DNA from: Rodentibacter ratti
GTDB lineage: Bacteria; Pseudomonadota; Gammaproteobacteria; Enterobacterales; Pasteurellaceae
NCBI RefSeq assembly: GCF_002000485.1
Contig: NZ_MLAJ01000004.1
Location: 1 to 64,000, forward strand
Direction of reading: 5' to 3'
DNA: 64,000 bases
Shown: piece by piece, positions 40,069 to 52,812 of the stretch
How positions within the stretch are numbered: position 1 is the stretch's first letter
Layout of the letters: each line of letters starts with the position of its first letter
Made by a program: the position numbers and the translations under genes
Notes under the pieces: model-generated
What the model was told of the DNA's origin: nothing
The model's input: only the letters and a program-made list of their open reading frames with translations
Database searches by the model: none

Positions 40069-41806
40069 TTGCCACCTCTCTAATTTGCTCTAAAGATTTT
40101 TGTTGTTGGAACATTTCTGCGTAAGCCCCATTTTCTGCCATTAACGAGGTGTGCGTGCCTTGTTCAATCAATCTGCCTTTATCCAACACATAAATGCAAT
40201 CCGCATTTACCGCATTAGCAAGGCGGTGGGAAATCATCACAATGGTTTTGTGTTGTTTAAATTGTTGGATAAATTTCAAAATCACTTCTTCACTTTCTAC
40301 ATCAATATTGCTGGTAGCTTCATCAAAAATGTAAAGCATCGCATTATGTAACAATGCCCGAGCCAAGGCTAAACGCTGGATTTGTCCGCCTGATAAATTT
40401 GCTCCCCGACTTAATAAAGGCATCGCCAAACCACCATTTTCACGCACAAAATCGGCTAAATTAACCTGCTCCAAACATTGGTAAATTTGCTCATCGGTGG
40501 CGCTGTTTTTTGCCATTAGCATATTTTCGCGCAATGTACCTTTAAACAGATAGCTGCTATGGCTCACCAATGAAACATTTTCATAGAAAGAAGTGCGGTC
40601 AATTTCAGCGGCGTTTTGCCCATTAAACAAAATTGCCCCTTGTTGCGGCTTGTGAAAACCCATCAACAAAGAAACCAATGTGGATTTTCCGCAACCGCTT
40701 TTTCCCACAAACACAGTGAGTTGATTTGGATAAATCATTAAATCCAAGCCCTGAATAGCCGCTTTTTCAGGGGAATAGGAAAAATGTAAATTCTGTATTT
40801 CTACTTGCATATTATTTTTTGCAGCCAAACCGACCGCACTTTGTTGTGCTTCGACCGGTGTATCAAGTAAGGTAAAAATTTTATCGGAGGCGGCTTTGCC
40901 ATTCATTGCCACGTGGAAAAAAGAACCCAATAAGCGTAAAGGAATAAAAAATTCAGAGGCGAGCAAAATAAACAAAATTACGCCAAAAATACTGATTTGT
41001 GCCGACTGATATTGCAAAAGTGCGGTTAAAATTCCCACCGCTGCACCGCCATAGGCAAGCAAATCCATTAATGAAACTGAATTGAGCTGCATCGTCAGCA
41101 CTTTCATTGTAATAGTGCGAAATTGTTCAGCTTCCGCATCCATTTGTTTGGCTTTGTAGCCGTCATCTTGATAAATTTTCAAAGTAATCAAACCTTGTAA
41201 GTTATCCAAAAAACTGCTGCCTAGCCCGACATAGATCGCCCAATATTTTGCCAAAAGTTTTTTGGCAATTTTATTTACAGCGATAATAGAGATTGGGATA
41301 AGTGGCACACATACCAGCAAGATCAATGCTGTCGGTGCATTAAAAAATACCAAGAAAAAGAATAAGGTGAGTGGAGCAAGTAAGCTATAAAATAGTTGTG
41401 GTAAATAACGTCCGAAGTAAATTTCTAACTGTTCCACCCCTTCAGATGCCACTTGAATGATATTTGATGTGGATTGTTGGTTCACTTGATTCAATGGCAT
41501 AGTTGATAATTTACGGTAAATTAAACCTCTCAATTCGTGCTTCACTCTTGTGCTGGCAAAATAAGATGCCTGTACGGATTTTTTGCCGGAGAAGACTCGC
41601 AAGGCAAGTGCCACAACCAAAATTGCACCAAAACCCACCGCACTTGGTATGCTAAGTTTATGCAAAAATGCAGCTTGTAACACATAGGCAAATACCACCG
41701 CAGTAACAATACCGCCGACTAACGCAAGCCAATTCCACAGCACGGTTATTGCAATCCATTTTTTGCTCTCCGCCACGGTATTAATCAGGCGTTTATCTAT
41801 CATCAT
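40061..41806 (-). CDS. ABC exporter, fused permease-ATPase (CydD-like half)
   Basis: A 581-aa half-transporter with an N-terminal membrane domain (segments such as SEFFIPLRLLGSFFHVAMNGKAASDKIF resemble CydD) and an ATPase carrying Walker A GKSGCGKSTLVSLL, signature LSGGQIQRLALARALL and Walker B YIFDEATSNID. I choose ATG 41806, 8 nt after TAGGAG; the frame from 41854 lacks a ribosome site. It ends 72 nt downstream of the TonB receptor gene and is probably in the same iron-regulated operon. Confidence 0.8.
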   Translation of the reverse strand: MMIDKRLINTVAESKKWIAITVLWNWLALVGGIVTAVVFAYVLQAAFLHKLSIPSAVGFGAILVVALALRVFSGKKSVQASYFASTRVKHELRGLIYRKLSTMPLNQVNQQSTSNIIQVASEGVEQLEIYFGRYLPQLFYSLLAPLTLFFFLVFFNAPTALILLVCVPLIPISIIAVNKIAKKLLAKYWAIYVGLGSSFLDNLQGLITLKIYQDDGYKAKQMDAEAEQFRTITMKVLTMQLNSVSLMDLLAYGGAAVGILTALLQYQSAQISIFGVILFILLASEFFIPLRLLGSFFHVAMNGKAASDKIFTLLDTPVEAQQSAVGLAAKNNMQVEIQNLHFSYSPEKAAIQGLDLMIYPNQLTVFVGKSGCGKSTLVSLLMGFHKPQQGAILFNGQNAAEIDRTSFYENVSLVSHSSYLFKGTLRENMLMAKNSATDEQIYQCLEQVNLADFVRENGGLAMPLLSRGANLSGGQIQRLALARALLHNAMLYIFDEATSNIDVESEEVILKFIQQFKQHKTIVMISHRLANAVNADCIYVLDKGRLIEQGTHTSLMAENGAYAEMFQQQKSLEQIREVANA

Positions 41807-41878
41807 AATGATTACTCCTAAAACGAAAAGAAGTGCGCAAAATGAGATACGCACTTTTCAATGTAATAACTAAAAAAG

Positions 41879-44212
41879 CTAGAAACGAATCTCAACGGAT
41901 GCAGCAAAATTTCTGCCCGGTGCGTAGAAACGTTGAAGCCCATAGCCGTTACGATCAACGGTATTTGTTGTGCTATGTGCATTAATTCCCCGTAACGCAT
42001 CCCAAGTGTGATATTTTTTATCAAATAAATTATAGACTCCGGCACGCAATGTGATGCTTTCCGTTGGATTGTAATAACCGAACAAATCGGTAATAAAGGC
42101 TGATTTATTGAGATATTTATAAGTCACGATTTCCTGTTTAAAATCATACTCTTTACAAATAGAAGTGCCGAACCAATAATCAAATTCTTCGCGAATACAA
42201 TATCGATTATTCTCAATAGTTTTCGCATCTTTTGCTTTTTTACCGCCTAAATAAGTGAAACGGCTAAAAATCCCCCATTTTCCATTTGGATCTTCATAAT
42301 CCAGTCCAAATACGGTTTTTATCGGTTGGATAGAAAGTAAACTGGTGCCATTTGAAAGTTTGCCTTTGCTATAACCTAAGGAACCATAAAACTTAAATCC
42401 TTTTGGAATAAATGAGACGATTTGATCCAAATTTAAATGGGTCTTAACTTCAATACCGTTCACTCTTGCACGATCAATATTGACCATTTGTTGTTCTAGG
42501 CTTTGGAATTTTTTTCCATAAGGATAAGAAATGATCACACTTTCTTGTTCAAATAAGAAATTTCGATAGTGCGACTGATAAATACTGACATCAAATAATC
42601 CCATATCACTGTGGGATTGAGCGAAAAGCGTGTGGCTAATGCTTCGCTCAGATTTTAAATCCGGATTTGCCCGCCAAGAACCATAAGCATTTTGAAAGGT
42701 GAAATACATTTCCGATGCCGTTGGAATACGATAGCCTGTCGAGAGTTGATAACCTAGTTTCCAGCTTTCCGTCACTTGGGCATTTAGTCCGATAAAACCG
42801 CTCCAATTGGCAAAACTGCTTTGGTTGAGTTCTCCACCTTCCAAACAGGCCTTAGAGCATTGTGCATTCAGCGCTTTAGGTTTTAATTTGGCATAGTCAT
42901 AGCGAATGCCTAAATCAGAAGAAAAAATAGGATTCCAGACAATATGATCTTTTAAAGAAATGCCATACATTTTGGTTTTAACCGGACGTTGAATCGTGTA
43001 CCAAATATCGCTTTCATAACTTTTCCCAATGCCGATTCTATCGTGGTTGATATTTTTAAATTCACGTTCACTTATATAGCTTCTTAAGGTAAGTGTATGA
43101 TCAGCCAATAAATTAAACGATATACTTTCAAGTTCTAAATTTGCCCGTTTAAACTCGGTTTTCATTCTTCTATCAAAAATTTCATCGAGTTCTTTTTCTT
43201 TCGTTAACCAGTTAGAACCACCTTTATAATTAACAGCCGCAAGATCCGTTTTTTGATAATCCAAATCCAGCTTCGCAAAAGCCAGCCAATTTGATTCAGG
43301 CGCATAGGTATAATTCAAATTAATGTTGTAGCGCTTATTTTGATCGTCCGCTTCGCGCCAAGCACCACCGTAAAGCGCATAACTACGTTCATCCGTATAA
43401 CGATTTCCTTTTTGACCGTTTATCGCAAAGGCAATCCGATGATGATCATTAATTTGATAGCCTAATTTTGCTAAATAGCTATGGAAACGATGTGTTGACG
43501 GATCCGGATGTTGACTTTCACTACTGTAATATAAATCCCCTTCACCATTGCTTTTCATTTCATGGCCCGTACGTTGTGAGTACATAAGCAATGCATCAAA
43601 TTTATCACCAACATAACCTACGCCGAAGGTACGAACCCATTCACTATTTTTTCCGGCATAGCCACCACGTAACAGTGCACCAAATTTGTTGCCCGGTTTA
43701 ACAATATCTATCGCTTCAAGGGTACGATAAGCCACAACACCGCCTAACGCACCGCTGCCTGAATTAAAGGCATCTGCGCCTCTCACAATATCGATTTCAC
43801 GCACTAATTCAGAATCAATTGATAAACGTGAACTATTAAAGTTGCCATAACGGGCATATAAAGAATTTTCTTCACTATCCGGTAAATTAACACTATCAAT
43901 ACTTATTCCAACCCGATTTCCTTCAACTCCCCGAATCGAAAAACCTTTTAAAAAACGGCCGTTATCACTGATACCGACATCAGAGGTATATCGGACTAAA
44001 TCTCGAGTATCACGAATCAATTCTTTTTGAATCGTTTCTGCATTTTTATGAATCACTGAGGATTGTGTTTGACGGGTTGAAGTCAGCTCATCTTGAACTC
44101 TAATTTCATCCAATTTTTCTTCTGCATTTGCTAAATTAATACCCGACAAAACAATACTTATAGGCAATAGACTATAGGCTGTTACTAATACTTTATATTT
44201 TTTCATTCTCAT
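41879..44212 (-). CDS. TonB-dependent outer-membrane receptor (heme/iron type)
   Basis: A 777-aa receptor: signal peptide (to about residue 30, ANA-EEK), TonB box region (LDEIRVQDE), plug domain (RDLVRYTSDVGISDNGRFLKGFSIRGVEGNRV, GADAFNSGSGALGGVVAYRT) and a 22-strand barrel ending in phenylalanine (SVEIRF). The GYRIPTASEMYFTF...NPDLKSERS region corresponds to the FRAP/NPNL-type block of hemoglobin/heme and transferrin receptors. The ligand is not determined. Fur-like boxes lie directly upstream and an ABC exporter pair downstream. Confidence 0.88.
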   Translation of the reverse strand: MRMKKYKVLVTAYSLLPISIVLSGINLANAEEKLDEIRVQDELTSTRQTQSSVIHKNAETIQKELIRDTRDLVRYTSDVGISDNGRFLKGFSIRGVEGNRVGISIDSVNLPDSEENSLYARYGNFNSSRLSIDSELVREIDIVRGADAFNSGSGALGGVVAYRTLEAIDIVKPGNKFGALLRGGYAGKNSEWVRTFGVGYVGDKFDALLMYSQRTGHEMKSNGEGDLYYSSESQHPDPSTHRFHSYLAKLGYQINDHHRIAFAINGQKGNRYTDERSYALYGGAWREADDQNKRYNINLNYTYAPESNWLAFAKLDLDYQKTDLAAVNYKGGSNWLTKEKELDEIFDRRMKTEFKRANLELESISFNLLADHTLTLRSYISEREFKNINHDRIGIGKSYESDIWYTIQRPVKTKMYGISLKDHIVWNPIFSSDLGIRYDYAKLKPKALNAQCSKACLEGGELNQSSFANWSGFIGLNAQVTESWKLGYQLSTGYRIPTASEMYFTFQNAYGSWRANPDLKSERSISHTLFAQSHSDMGLFDVSIYQSHYRNFLFEQESVIISYPYGKKFQSLEQQMVNIDRARVNGIEVKTHLNLDQIVSFIPKGFKFYGSLGYSKGKLSNGTSLLSIQPIKTVFGLDYEDPNGKWGIFSRFTYLGGKKAKDAKTIENNRYCIREEFDYWFGTSICKEYDFKQEIVTYKYLNKSAFITDLFGYYNPTESITLRAGVYNLFDKKYHTWDALRGINAHSTTNTVDRNGYGLQRFYAPGRNFAASVEIRF

Positions 44213-44228
44213 TTCCCTAGATTATTAA

Positions 44229-44243
44229 AATGAGAATGATTAT
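44229..44243. promoter_or_regulatory. Fur box of the TonB receptor gene
   Basis: AATGAGAATGATTAT, 17-31 nt before the receptor start, matches the A/T-G-rich Fur pattern (GATAAT hexamers). A second Fur-like stretch, GATAATAATTTTCATTTT, lies at 44277-44294. Tandem boxes suggest iron-repressed expression. Confidence 0.7.
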
Positions 44244-44312
44244 AAAAAACTAAATTAAATAAAAATAGATTTTATTGATAATAATTTTCATTTTGTGATA
44301 TTTATCAAAAAA

Positions 44313-44346
44313 AAACGCACTTCATTTCTAAAGTGCGTTGATTTTT
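44313..44346 (-). terminator. gyrB terminator
   Basis: On the minus strand AACGCACTTT and GAAGTGCGTT form a stem followed by a run of eight T. It resembles an uptake-sequence pair carrying a T instead of the final G (AAGTGCGTT), so it may be a decayed pair. It begins 18 nt past the gyrB stop. Confidence 0.85.
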
Positions 44347-44363
44347 TACTCTATTTTTCTAGA

Positions 44364-46796
<2,433 letters not shown>

Positions 46797-46904
46797 CTAT
46801 TTTTGTAAATGAAAATTAGGCAAGATTATAGCAAAAAATGTGCTAATTAGCGAATAATAACCAAAAAGCACCTTTTCTTAAAAGCTAGACTTACAATGCG
46901 AAAA

Positions 46905-47522
46905 TTATCCGGTATGACGCTCTTTCAATTTACTAATTACATCTTCCCAAGCTAAATTGGCATCTTGCAATAACACCGTTAGATGATAAGCCAGATCCGC
47001 CGCCTCGCAAATGGTTTCTTCACGATCTTTCACTGTCGCCGCAAGCGCCGTTTCCACCCCTTCCTCGCCGACTTTCTGTGCGATCCGTTTTGTGCCTTTC
47101 GCATAAAGCTCGGCGGTGTAGGAACTTTGCGGATCGTTCCCTTTACGACTGGCAATCAAACGCTCCAATTTGCTGAAAAAAATCCAATCTGGTTCGCTGT
47201 CGTGGATAAATTGGTGGAAACAACTTTCCGCACCCGTATGGCAAGTTTCTCCTATCGGATCGGCAAGAATTAACAGGCTGTCATTATCACAATCAAGGCT
47301 CATATCCACCACGTTAAGAAAATTGCCTGAGGTTTCTCCCTTTGTCCATAGCCGCTGTTTTGTACGGGAATAGAAGGTAACTCTTTTTTCAGCGAGTGTT
47401 TTTTCTAAGGCTTCAGAGTTCATATAACCGAGCATTAGCACTTCGCAGGTTTTTACATTTTGCACGATAACGGGGAGTAAATTATTGACTTTTTGCCAGT
47501 TGATTTGAGTTGGGTTTAGCAT
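46905..47522 (-). CDS. hisI: Phosphoribosyl-AMP cyclohydrolase / phosphoribosyl-ATP pyrophosphatase
   Basis: A 205-aa bifunctional HisIE enzyme catalysing the second and third steps of histidine synthesis. The cyclohydrolase half has the metal motifs LDCDNDSLL and [12 protein letters not shown]; the pyrophosphatase half begins [25 protein letters not shown] and has [10 protein letters not shown]. It is the last gene of the his operon, 59 nt after hisF, with no obvious terminator before gyrB. Confidence 0.96.
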   Translation of the reverse strand: MLNPTQINWQKVNNLLPVIVQNVKTCEVLMLGYMNSEALEKTLAEKRVTFYSRTKQRLWTKGETSGNFLNVVDMSLDCDNDSLLILADPIGETCHTGAESCFHQFIHDSEPDWIFFSKLERLIASRKGNDPQSSYTAELYAKGTKRIAQKVGEEGVETALAATVKDREETICEAADLAYHLTVLLQDANLAWEDVISKLKERHTG

Positions 47523-47581
47523 ATTGTTCCTCTTGATATTGATAAAATTTTTGCAATATTTTTTATGTTTTTGACCGCTTA

Positions 47582-49092
<1,511 letters not shown>

Positions 49093-49114
49093 TTAATTCT
49101 CCTACCTATATGTG

Positions 49115-49167
49115 CCTAGGGTAACAAGTCACCCTAGGTTAATCATAAACCTATCCCTTTGGGATAG
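49115..49167 (-). repeat. Double-hairpin unit, downstream end of element 1
   Basis: On the minus strand: CTATCCC-AAA-GGGATAG, linker GTTTATGATTAA, then CCTAGGGT...ACCCTAGG. The inner hairpin directly abuts the transposase stop codon (49168-49170). Confidence 0.85.
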
Positions 49168-49623
49168 TTATAAATGCCTTTCAAAATAAGTGTCGTTAAA
49201 TAGTAGCTCTTCTTCAAGAAAAAGATTTTTCATTTCATCAATAAAATTTTGAGAACGATGATGCTCTTTTTGTTTTTTAATATAGTTAATAATCTTTTGT
49301 TTATCTCGTTCGCCATAGCTTAATGCACAATAACCAACCGACCATTCTGTAAAATCTGGAAATAAATCTGAATGACTCTCTAAAAATTGATGTGTGGTTA
49401 TCTTTAATTTCCGAACAAATTCAGAAACGGATAATGTTTGATGAATAGCCACAAACAAATGAATATGATCAGGCATTCCATTTACACGATGTAAAACACA
49501 ACGATGTTCCTGTGTAAATTTCCAAATACAACGATACAATTCTTTTTCGTGTCGCCCATTAATACTTGGCACACCGTGCTTTGTCCGAAAAATAATATGA
49601 TATAGTAAACGTGTATAGCTCAT
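49168..49623 (-). CDS. HUH (Y1) transposase, IS200/RAYT-like, copy 1
   Basis: A 151-aa single-domain transposase. The HUH motif is PDHIHLFV (H53, H55) and the catalytic tyrosine is in IINYIKKQKEHH (Y114). N-terminal SYTRLLYHIIFRTKHGVPSI and the C-terminal HH....F..EM pattern fit the IS200-like/REP-associated tyrosine transposase superfamily rather than classical IS200. The second copy at 52812-53267 has the same length and is roughly 58% identical by hand count. No TnpB partner is present. The gene is intact, on the same strand as his. Confidence 0.85.
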   Translation of the reverse strand: MSYTRLLYHIIFRTKHGVPSINGRHEKELYRCIWKFTQEHRCVLHRVNGMPDHIHLFVAIHQTLSVSEFVRKLKITTHQFLESHSDLFPDFTEWSVGYCALSYGERDKQKIINYIKKQKEHHRSQNFIDEMKNLFLEEELLFNDTYFERHL

Positions 49624-49638
49624 TTTCTTCCTTAATCT

Positions 49639-49691
49639 CTACCCCGAAGGGGTAGGTTTATGCTTAACCTAGGGTAACTAGTTACCCTAGG
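49639..49691 (+). repeat. Double-hairpin unit, upstream end of element 1
   Basis: CTACCCC-GAA-GGGGTAG, linker GTTTATGCTTAA, then a perfect 24-bp palindrome with half-site CCTAGGGTAACT. It lies 15 nt from the transposase start and is inverted relative to the other end. Confidence 0.85.
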
Positions 49692-49710
49692 CATAACAAA
49701 CCGCTACAAT

Positions 49711-49761
49711 CCGTGGGTATAAATACCCACGGTTACGCATAAACGTTCCCCTTTGGGGAAC
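49711..49761 (-). repeat. Solo double-hairpin unit next to element 1
   Basis: On the minus strand: GTTCCCC-AAA-GGGGAAC, linker GTTTATGCGTAA, then CCGTGGGTA-loop-TACCCACGG. Same 17-nt/12-nt/palindrome plan as the element ends but different stems and no own transposase. TAACAAAC and GTTTGTTA flank it at 49694 and 49774. The remaining bases to hisH (49762-49840) show nothing else. Confidence 0.75.
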
Positions 49762-49840
49762 ATATCTAGGGCAGTTTGTTACTCTAAGCAGGAAGAAATT
49801 ACAACCGCACCATTCCAACTTTTCGAGTCAGATCACAAAA

Positions 49841-50434
49841 CTAAATTTTTTCCACAAAATTCCGCAACAACAACGCTCCATTTTTACCCGAGCGTTCGGG
49901 GTGGAATTGCACACCGTAAAAATTGCCTTTGGCAATGGCAGCGGAAAAATCTACACCATAATGGCTGGTGGCGATGGTGTTCTCATTCGGGCTGACTGCA
50001 TAGCTATGCACAAAATAGAAATGGCTATTTTGCTCAATGCCGTCAAACAATGGGCAGCCTTCCGTATAACGCACGTTGTTCCAGCCCATATGGGGCAAAG
50101 GTAAACCTGTATCAGAAATTAACGCCGTTTGGCTTGGCATTAGGTTCAAGGTTTCCACGTTGCCTTCTTCGGAAAACGCGGTCATTAGCTGCATACCCAA
50201 GCAAATGCCCAACACGGGTTGGGTGAGGTTTTGGATCACCTCAATTAGCCCTCGTTCTTGTAAGTTTTTCATTGCTGCGACTGCCGTTCCCACCCCAGGC
50301 AGAATCAGCTTATCAGCAGATTTGATTTTATTGAGATCACTTGTGATCTCAGCTCCATAGCCCAATCGGTCAAAAGCGAATTTGACGGAGGAAAGATTGG
50401 CACAAGCGGTGTCGATGATTACAAATTTACTCAT
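49841..50434 (-). CDS. hisH: Imidazole glycerol phosphate synthase, glutaminase subunit
   Basis: A 197-aa class I glutamine amidotransferase that supplies ammonia to HisF. The nucleophile motif GICLGMQLM and the later HPERSG with His and Glu are intact, as is the early LPGVGT oxyanion segment. The start codon follows the stop of the inserted 372-aa gene without a gap (TAAATG), and its ribosome site lies inside that gene's end. Contains CAAGCGGT (50403). Confidence 0.96.
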   Translation of the reverse strand: MSKFVIIDTACANLSSVKFAFDRLGYGAEITSDLNKIKSADKLILPGVGTAVAAMKNLQERGLIEVIQNLTQPVLGICLGMQLMTAFSEEGNVETLNLMPSQTALISDTGLPLPHMGWNNVRYTEGCPLFDGIEQNSHFYFVHSYAVSPNENTIATSHYGVDFSAAIAKGNFYGVQFHPERSGKNGALLLRNFVEKI

Positions 50435-51553
50435 TTAACTTCCTGATTTTATATTTTTTATTAAATTAGATAACTGCTCTATCCCATCAAAAGTACTCGG
50501 TACTTTATCAGGAGTTGAAAGAATACTACTAAAAATTAAATTTTCGAATTTTTCTAATGAAATTCCATCTTTTTCTTTAATCTCTTTTGCATACTCTGCA
50601 TAACTTTGAATAAACTGACAAAGTGATTGGCGTAATTCAATTTGCATTATTTGTGTTTGGACTGAGTTATAATGAGTTAAAACAACCCTAAAAAAATAAA
50701 TAAAAATTAACTCTAAACCTAATACAGGTAGCATTTGTTCCCAACCGATTTCATCCCATTTAATATTGTATTCACAAAACAAACCAAAAAATCTTCCACC
50801 AATAAAAGCTGCTGGTAGAGCACTTAAAATAATAAAAAATGTGGACATAATTCCAAAAGAGCACCATTTAGCACTTATTTTTTTGGATAATATATTTTCA
50901 AACCCTTTAGATAAACCAACAAAATTAAATGCTGTTTTTTGTTCTTTTAACTGTTCTGCTAATATATTCACTTCATTTTGTTTACCTTTTAAAAACTCAT
51001 CTATAGATTCTTGTTTCTCTTTAAGTTTATTTTCCGATTCATTTATTTTAATTTTATCAAGCATAAGTTGATATGATATAATATTAATATCAAACTTCCC
51101 ATTTAGTAACTTATCCAAGTTATGATTATTTTTTGAATCAATAATACCCCTAGATTCTTTTTCAAATTCACTCCAAAACTTATTGAATTTAAAAAGAACA
51201 TTATTTGTATATTGTACAGAGCGTGTAAATTTAATAAAATCACCATCTCCAAAATCTATATTTTTATTTTCATTTGGAAAAATATACTCTCTTAAAAACA
51301 TACCACAAGTTAAATACATTTCATCAGAAACTCTATCATTTTCAATGTATTTCTCTGAGATATATTTTGAATAAAATCTAACACAATACTGACAAATATC
51401 GTTCCACTCTTCAAAAGAATTTTTCATACTGGTCAAAATATCAAAACAAAACTTTAGTTTTTTATTATCCCTCTCCCTATTTTCTTTGGGTAGAGAACTA
51501 TCAAGTTCCTTTAACTTATTATAAACTGAATCAACATTTTCTTTTTTCCACAT
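50435..51553 (-). CDS. Hypothetical coiled-coil membrane protein (insert between hisB and hisH)
   Basis: A 372-aa protein, not recognised. It is markedly AT-rich and Lys/Asn/Glu-rich compared with the his genes. The N-terminal two thirds are helical and charged, with a likely coiled coil (about 165-215, ENKLKEKQESIDEFLKGKQ). Two transmembrane helices follow (about 232-258 and 278-296), then a cytosolic helical tail. No catalytic motif is seen. It fits flush with hisH and has a 92-nt gap after hisB. An accessory or defence-type membrane effector is possible but unproven. Confidence 0.6.
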   Translation of the reverse strand: MWKKENVDSVYNKLKELDSSLPKENRERDNKKLKFCFDILTSMKNSFEEWNDICQYCVRFYSKYISEKYIENDRVSDEMYLTCGMFLREYIFPNENKNIDFGDGDFIKFTRSVQYTNNVLFKFNKFWSEFEKESRGIIDSKNNHNLDKLLNGKFDINIISYQLMLDKIKINESENKLKEKQESIDEFLKGKQNEVNILAEQLKEQKTAFNFVGLSKGFENILSKKISAKWCSFGIMSTFFIILSALPAAFIGGRFFGLFCEYNIKWDEIGWEQMLPVLGLELIFIYFFRVVLTHYNSVQTQIMQIELRQSLCQFIQSYAEYAKEIKEKDGISLEKFENLIFSSILSTPDKVPSTFDGIEQLSNLIKNIKSGS

Positions 51554-51645
51554 AATTATAACCTATATTAAAAATAGTAAACGTAATTAAATAATACATA
51601 TTTTAATGTTTAGACAATCTCTTGCATAATTCATAATAACAGCTA

Positions 51646-52734
51646 TTACAACACCCCCTTACTACTCGGCAACTCCTCCCCCTCAATCCTTATAGCCTGT
51701 CTTAAGGTTCTCCCAAACACTTTAAACAAACTTTCAATTTTGTGGTGGTCATTGTCGCCTTTGGCTTTGATGTGTAGGGTGGCAAGCATGGTGAAAGCGA
51801 TGGATTGGAAAAAATGCTCGGTCAATTCAGTGCTGAAATCGCCCACTTTATCCCGTTTAAACTCTGCTTTAAATTTAATAAACGGGCGACCCGATAAATC
51901 CAACGCGCATTGGGCTTTACATTCGTCCATTGGTAGCACAAAACCAAAGCGGGCAATGCCCTGTTTATCGCCGATGGCTTGTTTTAACGCTGTGCCGAGT
52001 GCAAGGGCGGTATCTTCTACGGTATGATGTTCGTCAATCCACAGATCGCCTTTGCAAGAAATGTTCATACGGAATCCACCGTGGGTGGCGATTTGGTCTA
52101 GCATATGGTCGAAAAAACCCACGCCAGTGCTGATTTCGTTCACACCTGTTTCGTCTAGCCAGACTTGCACTTTGATGTCCGTTTCTTTGGTTTTGCGTTC
52201 AACGCTTGCATAGCGTGGCGGCCGTTCGCCGATATTGGTTACCGCTTCGCCTAACAATTTTTCCGTAATCAGATCCCAGTTCAGTTTTTCGGGGTGGTAT
52301 TGCAACGCTCGAATACCGAGATTTTTCGCCAGCTCCACGTCAGTTTGGCGATCACCAATCACAAAAGAGCGGTCGGGATCGAATAAGTTTCTGTCGATAT
52401 ATTTTTGCAATAGTTTGGTTTTCGGCTTGCGGCACTCGCACTGATCTTCAGGCTTGTGCGGGCAAATCAGCACGTCATCAAATGCAATACCTTGCGAGCG
52501 AAACAACGCCATCATCGCATTATGCGGCTTGTCAAAATCCTCTTGTGGAAAAGATGCTGTCCCCAAGCCGTCTTGGTTACTCACCATCACTAAACGGTAA
52601 CGTTTTTGCAGTTTCAGTAGGGCAGGAATCACATTCGGCTCAAATTTGAGTTTTTCCAAACTGTCGATTTGAAAATCGGTTTTCGGCTCATCTATCAATG
52701 TGCCATCACGGTCGATAAAAAGGGTGGGTTGCAT
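51646..52734 (-). CDS. hisB: Histidinol-phosphatase / imidazoleglycerol-phosphate dehydratase
   Basis: A 362-aa bifunctional enzyme. The N-terminal HAD phosphatase has [12 protein letters not shown] (nucleophile Asp) and a zinc-type [14 protein letters not shown] loop; the C-terminal dehydratase has the metal motifs [26 protein letters not shown] and [10 protein letters not shown] choose ATG 52734 behind GGAGAA; the longer frame from 52812 runs through the mobile element hairpins. Histidine steps 6 and 8. Confidence 0.96.
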   Translation of the reverse strand: MQPTLFIDRDGTLIDEPKTDFQIDSLEKLKFEPNVIPALLKLQKRYRLVMVSNQDGLGTASFPQEDFDKPHNAMMALFRSQGIAFDDVLICPHKPEDQCECRKPKTKLLQKYIDRNLFDPDRSFVIGDRQTDVELAKNLGIRALQYHPEKLNWDLITEKLLGEAVTNIGERPPRYASVERKTKETDIKVQVWLDETGVNEISTGVGFFDHMLDQIATHGGFRMNISCKGDLWIDEHHTVEDTALALGTALKQAIGDKQGIARFGFVLPMDECKAQCALDLSGRPFIKFKAEFKRDKVGDFSTELTEHFFQSIAFTMLATLHIKAKGDNDHHKIESLFKVFGRTLRQAIRIEGEELPSSKGVL

Positions 52735-52764
52735 GTTGTTTTCTCCTATTATATCCGATACCAA

Positions 52765-52812
52765 CCACATACTTTGTATGTGGTTAAACATTGTGGCGAT
52801 GCTTTGCATCAC
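52765..52812 (-). repeat. Double-hairpin unit, downstream end of element 2
   Basis: On the minus strand: GTGATGC-AAA-GCATCGC (one mismatch), linker CACAATGTTTAA, then CCACATAC-AAA-GTATGTGG. The inner hairpin touches the transposase stop codon. Confidence 0.75.

Larger units (their letters stand above)
49115..49691 (-). mobile_element. HUH-transposase element 1 with inverted double-hairpin ends (hisH-hisA junction)
   Basis: A compact 577-bp unit. On each side of the transposase gene is a 17-nt hairpin next to the gene, a 12-nt linker (GTTTATGATTAA or GTTTATGCTTAA reading away from the gene) and a 24-nt CC...GG palindrome. Left palindrome 49115-49138, left inner hairpin 49151-49167; right inner hairpin 49639-49655, right palindrome 49668-49691. 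The ends are inverted copies, unlike the asymmetric ends of classical IS200. Confidence 0.8.

Noticed and set aside
49639-49761. Possible CRISPR-like repeats near hisH
   Set aside because: The repeats are inverted hairpin pairs with a conserved linker, not direct repeats with unique spacers, and no cas genes are nearby.
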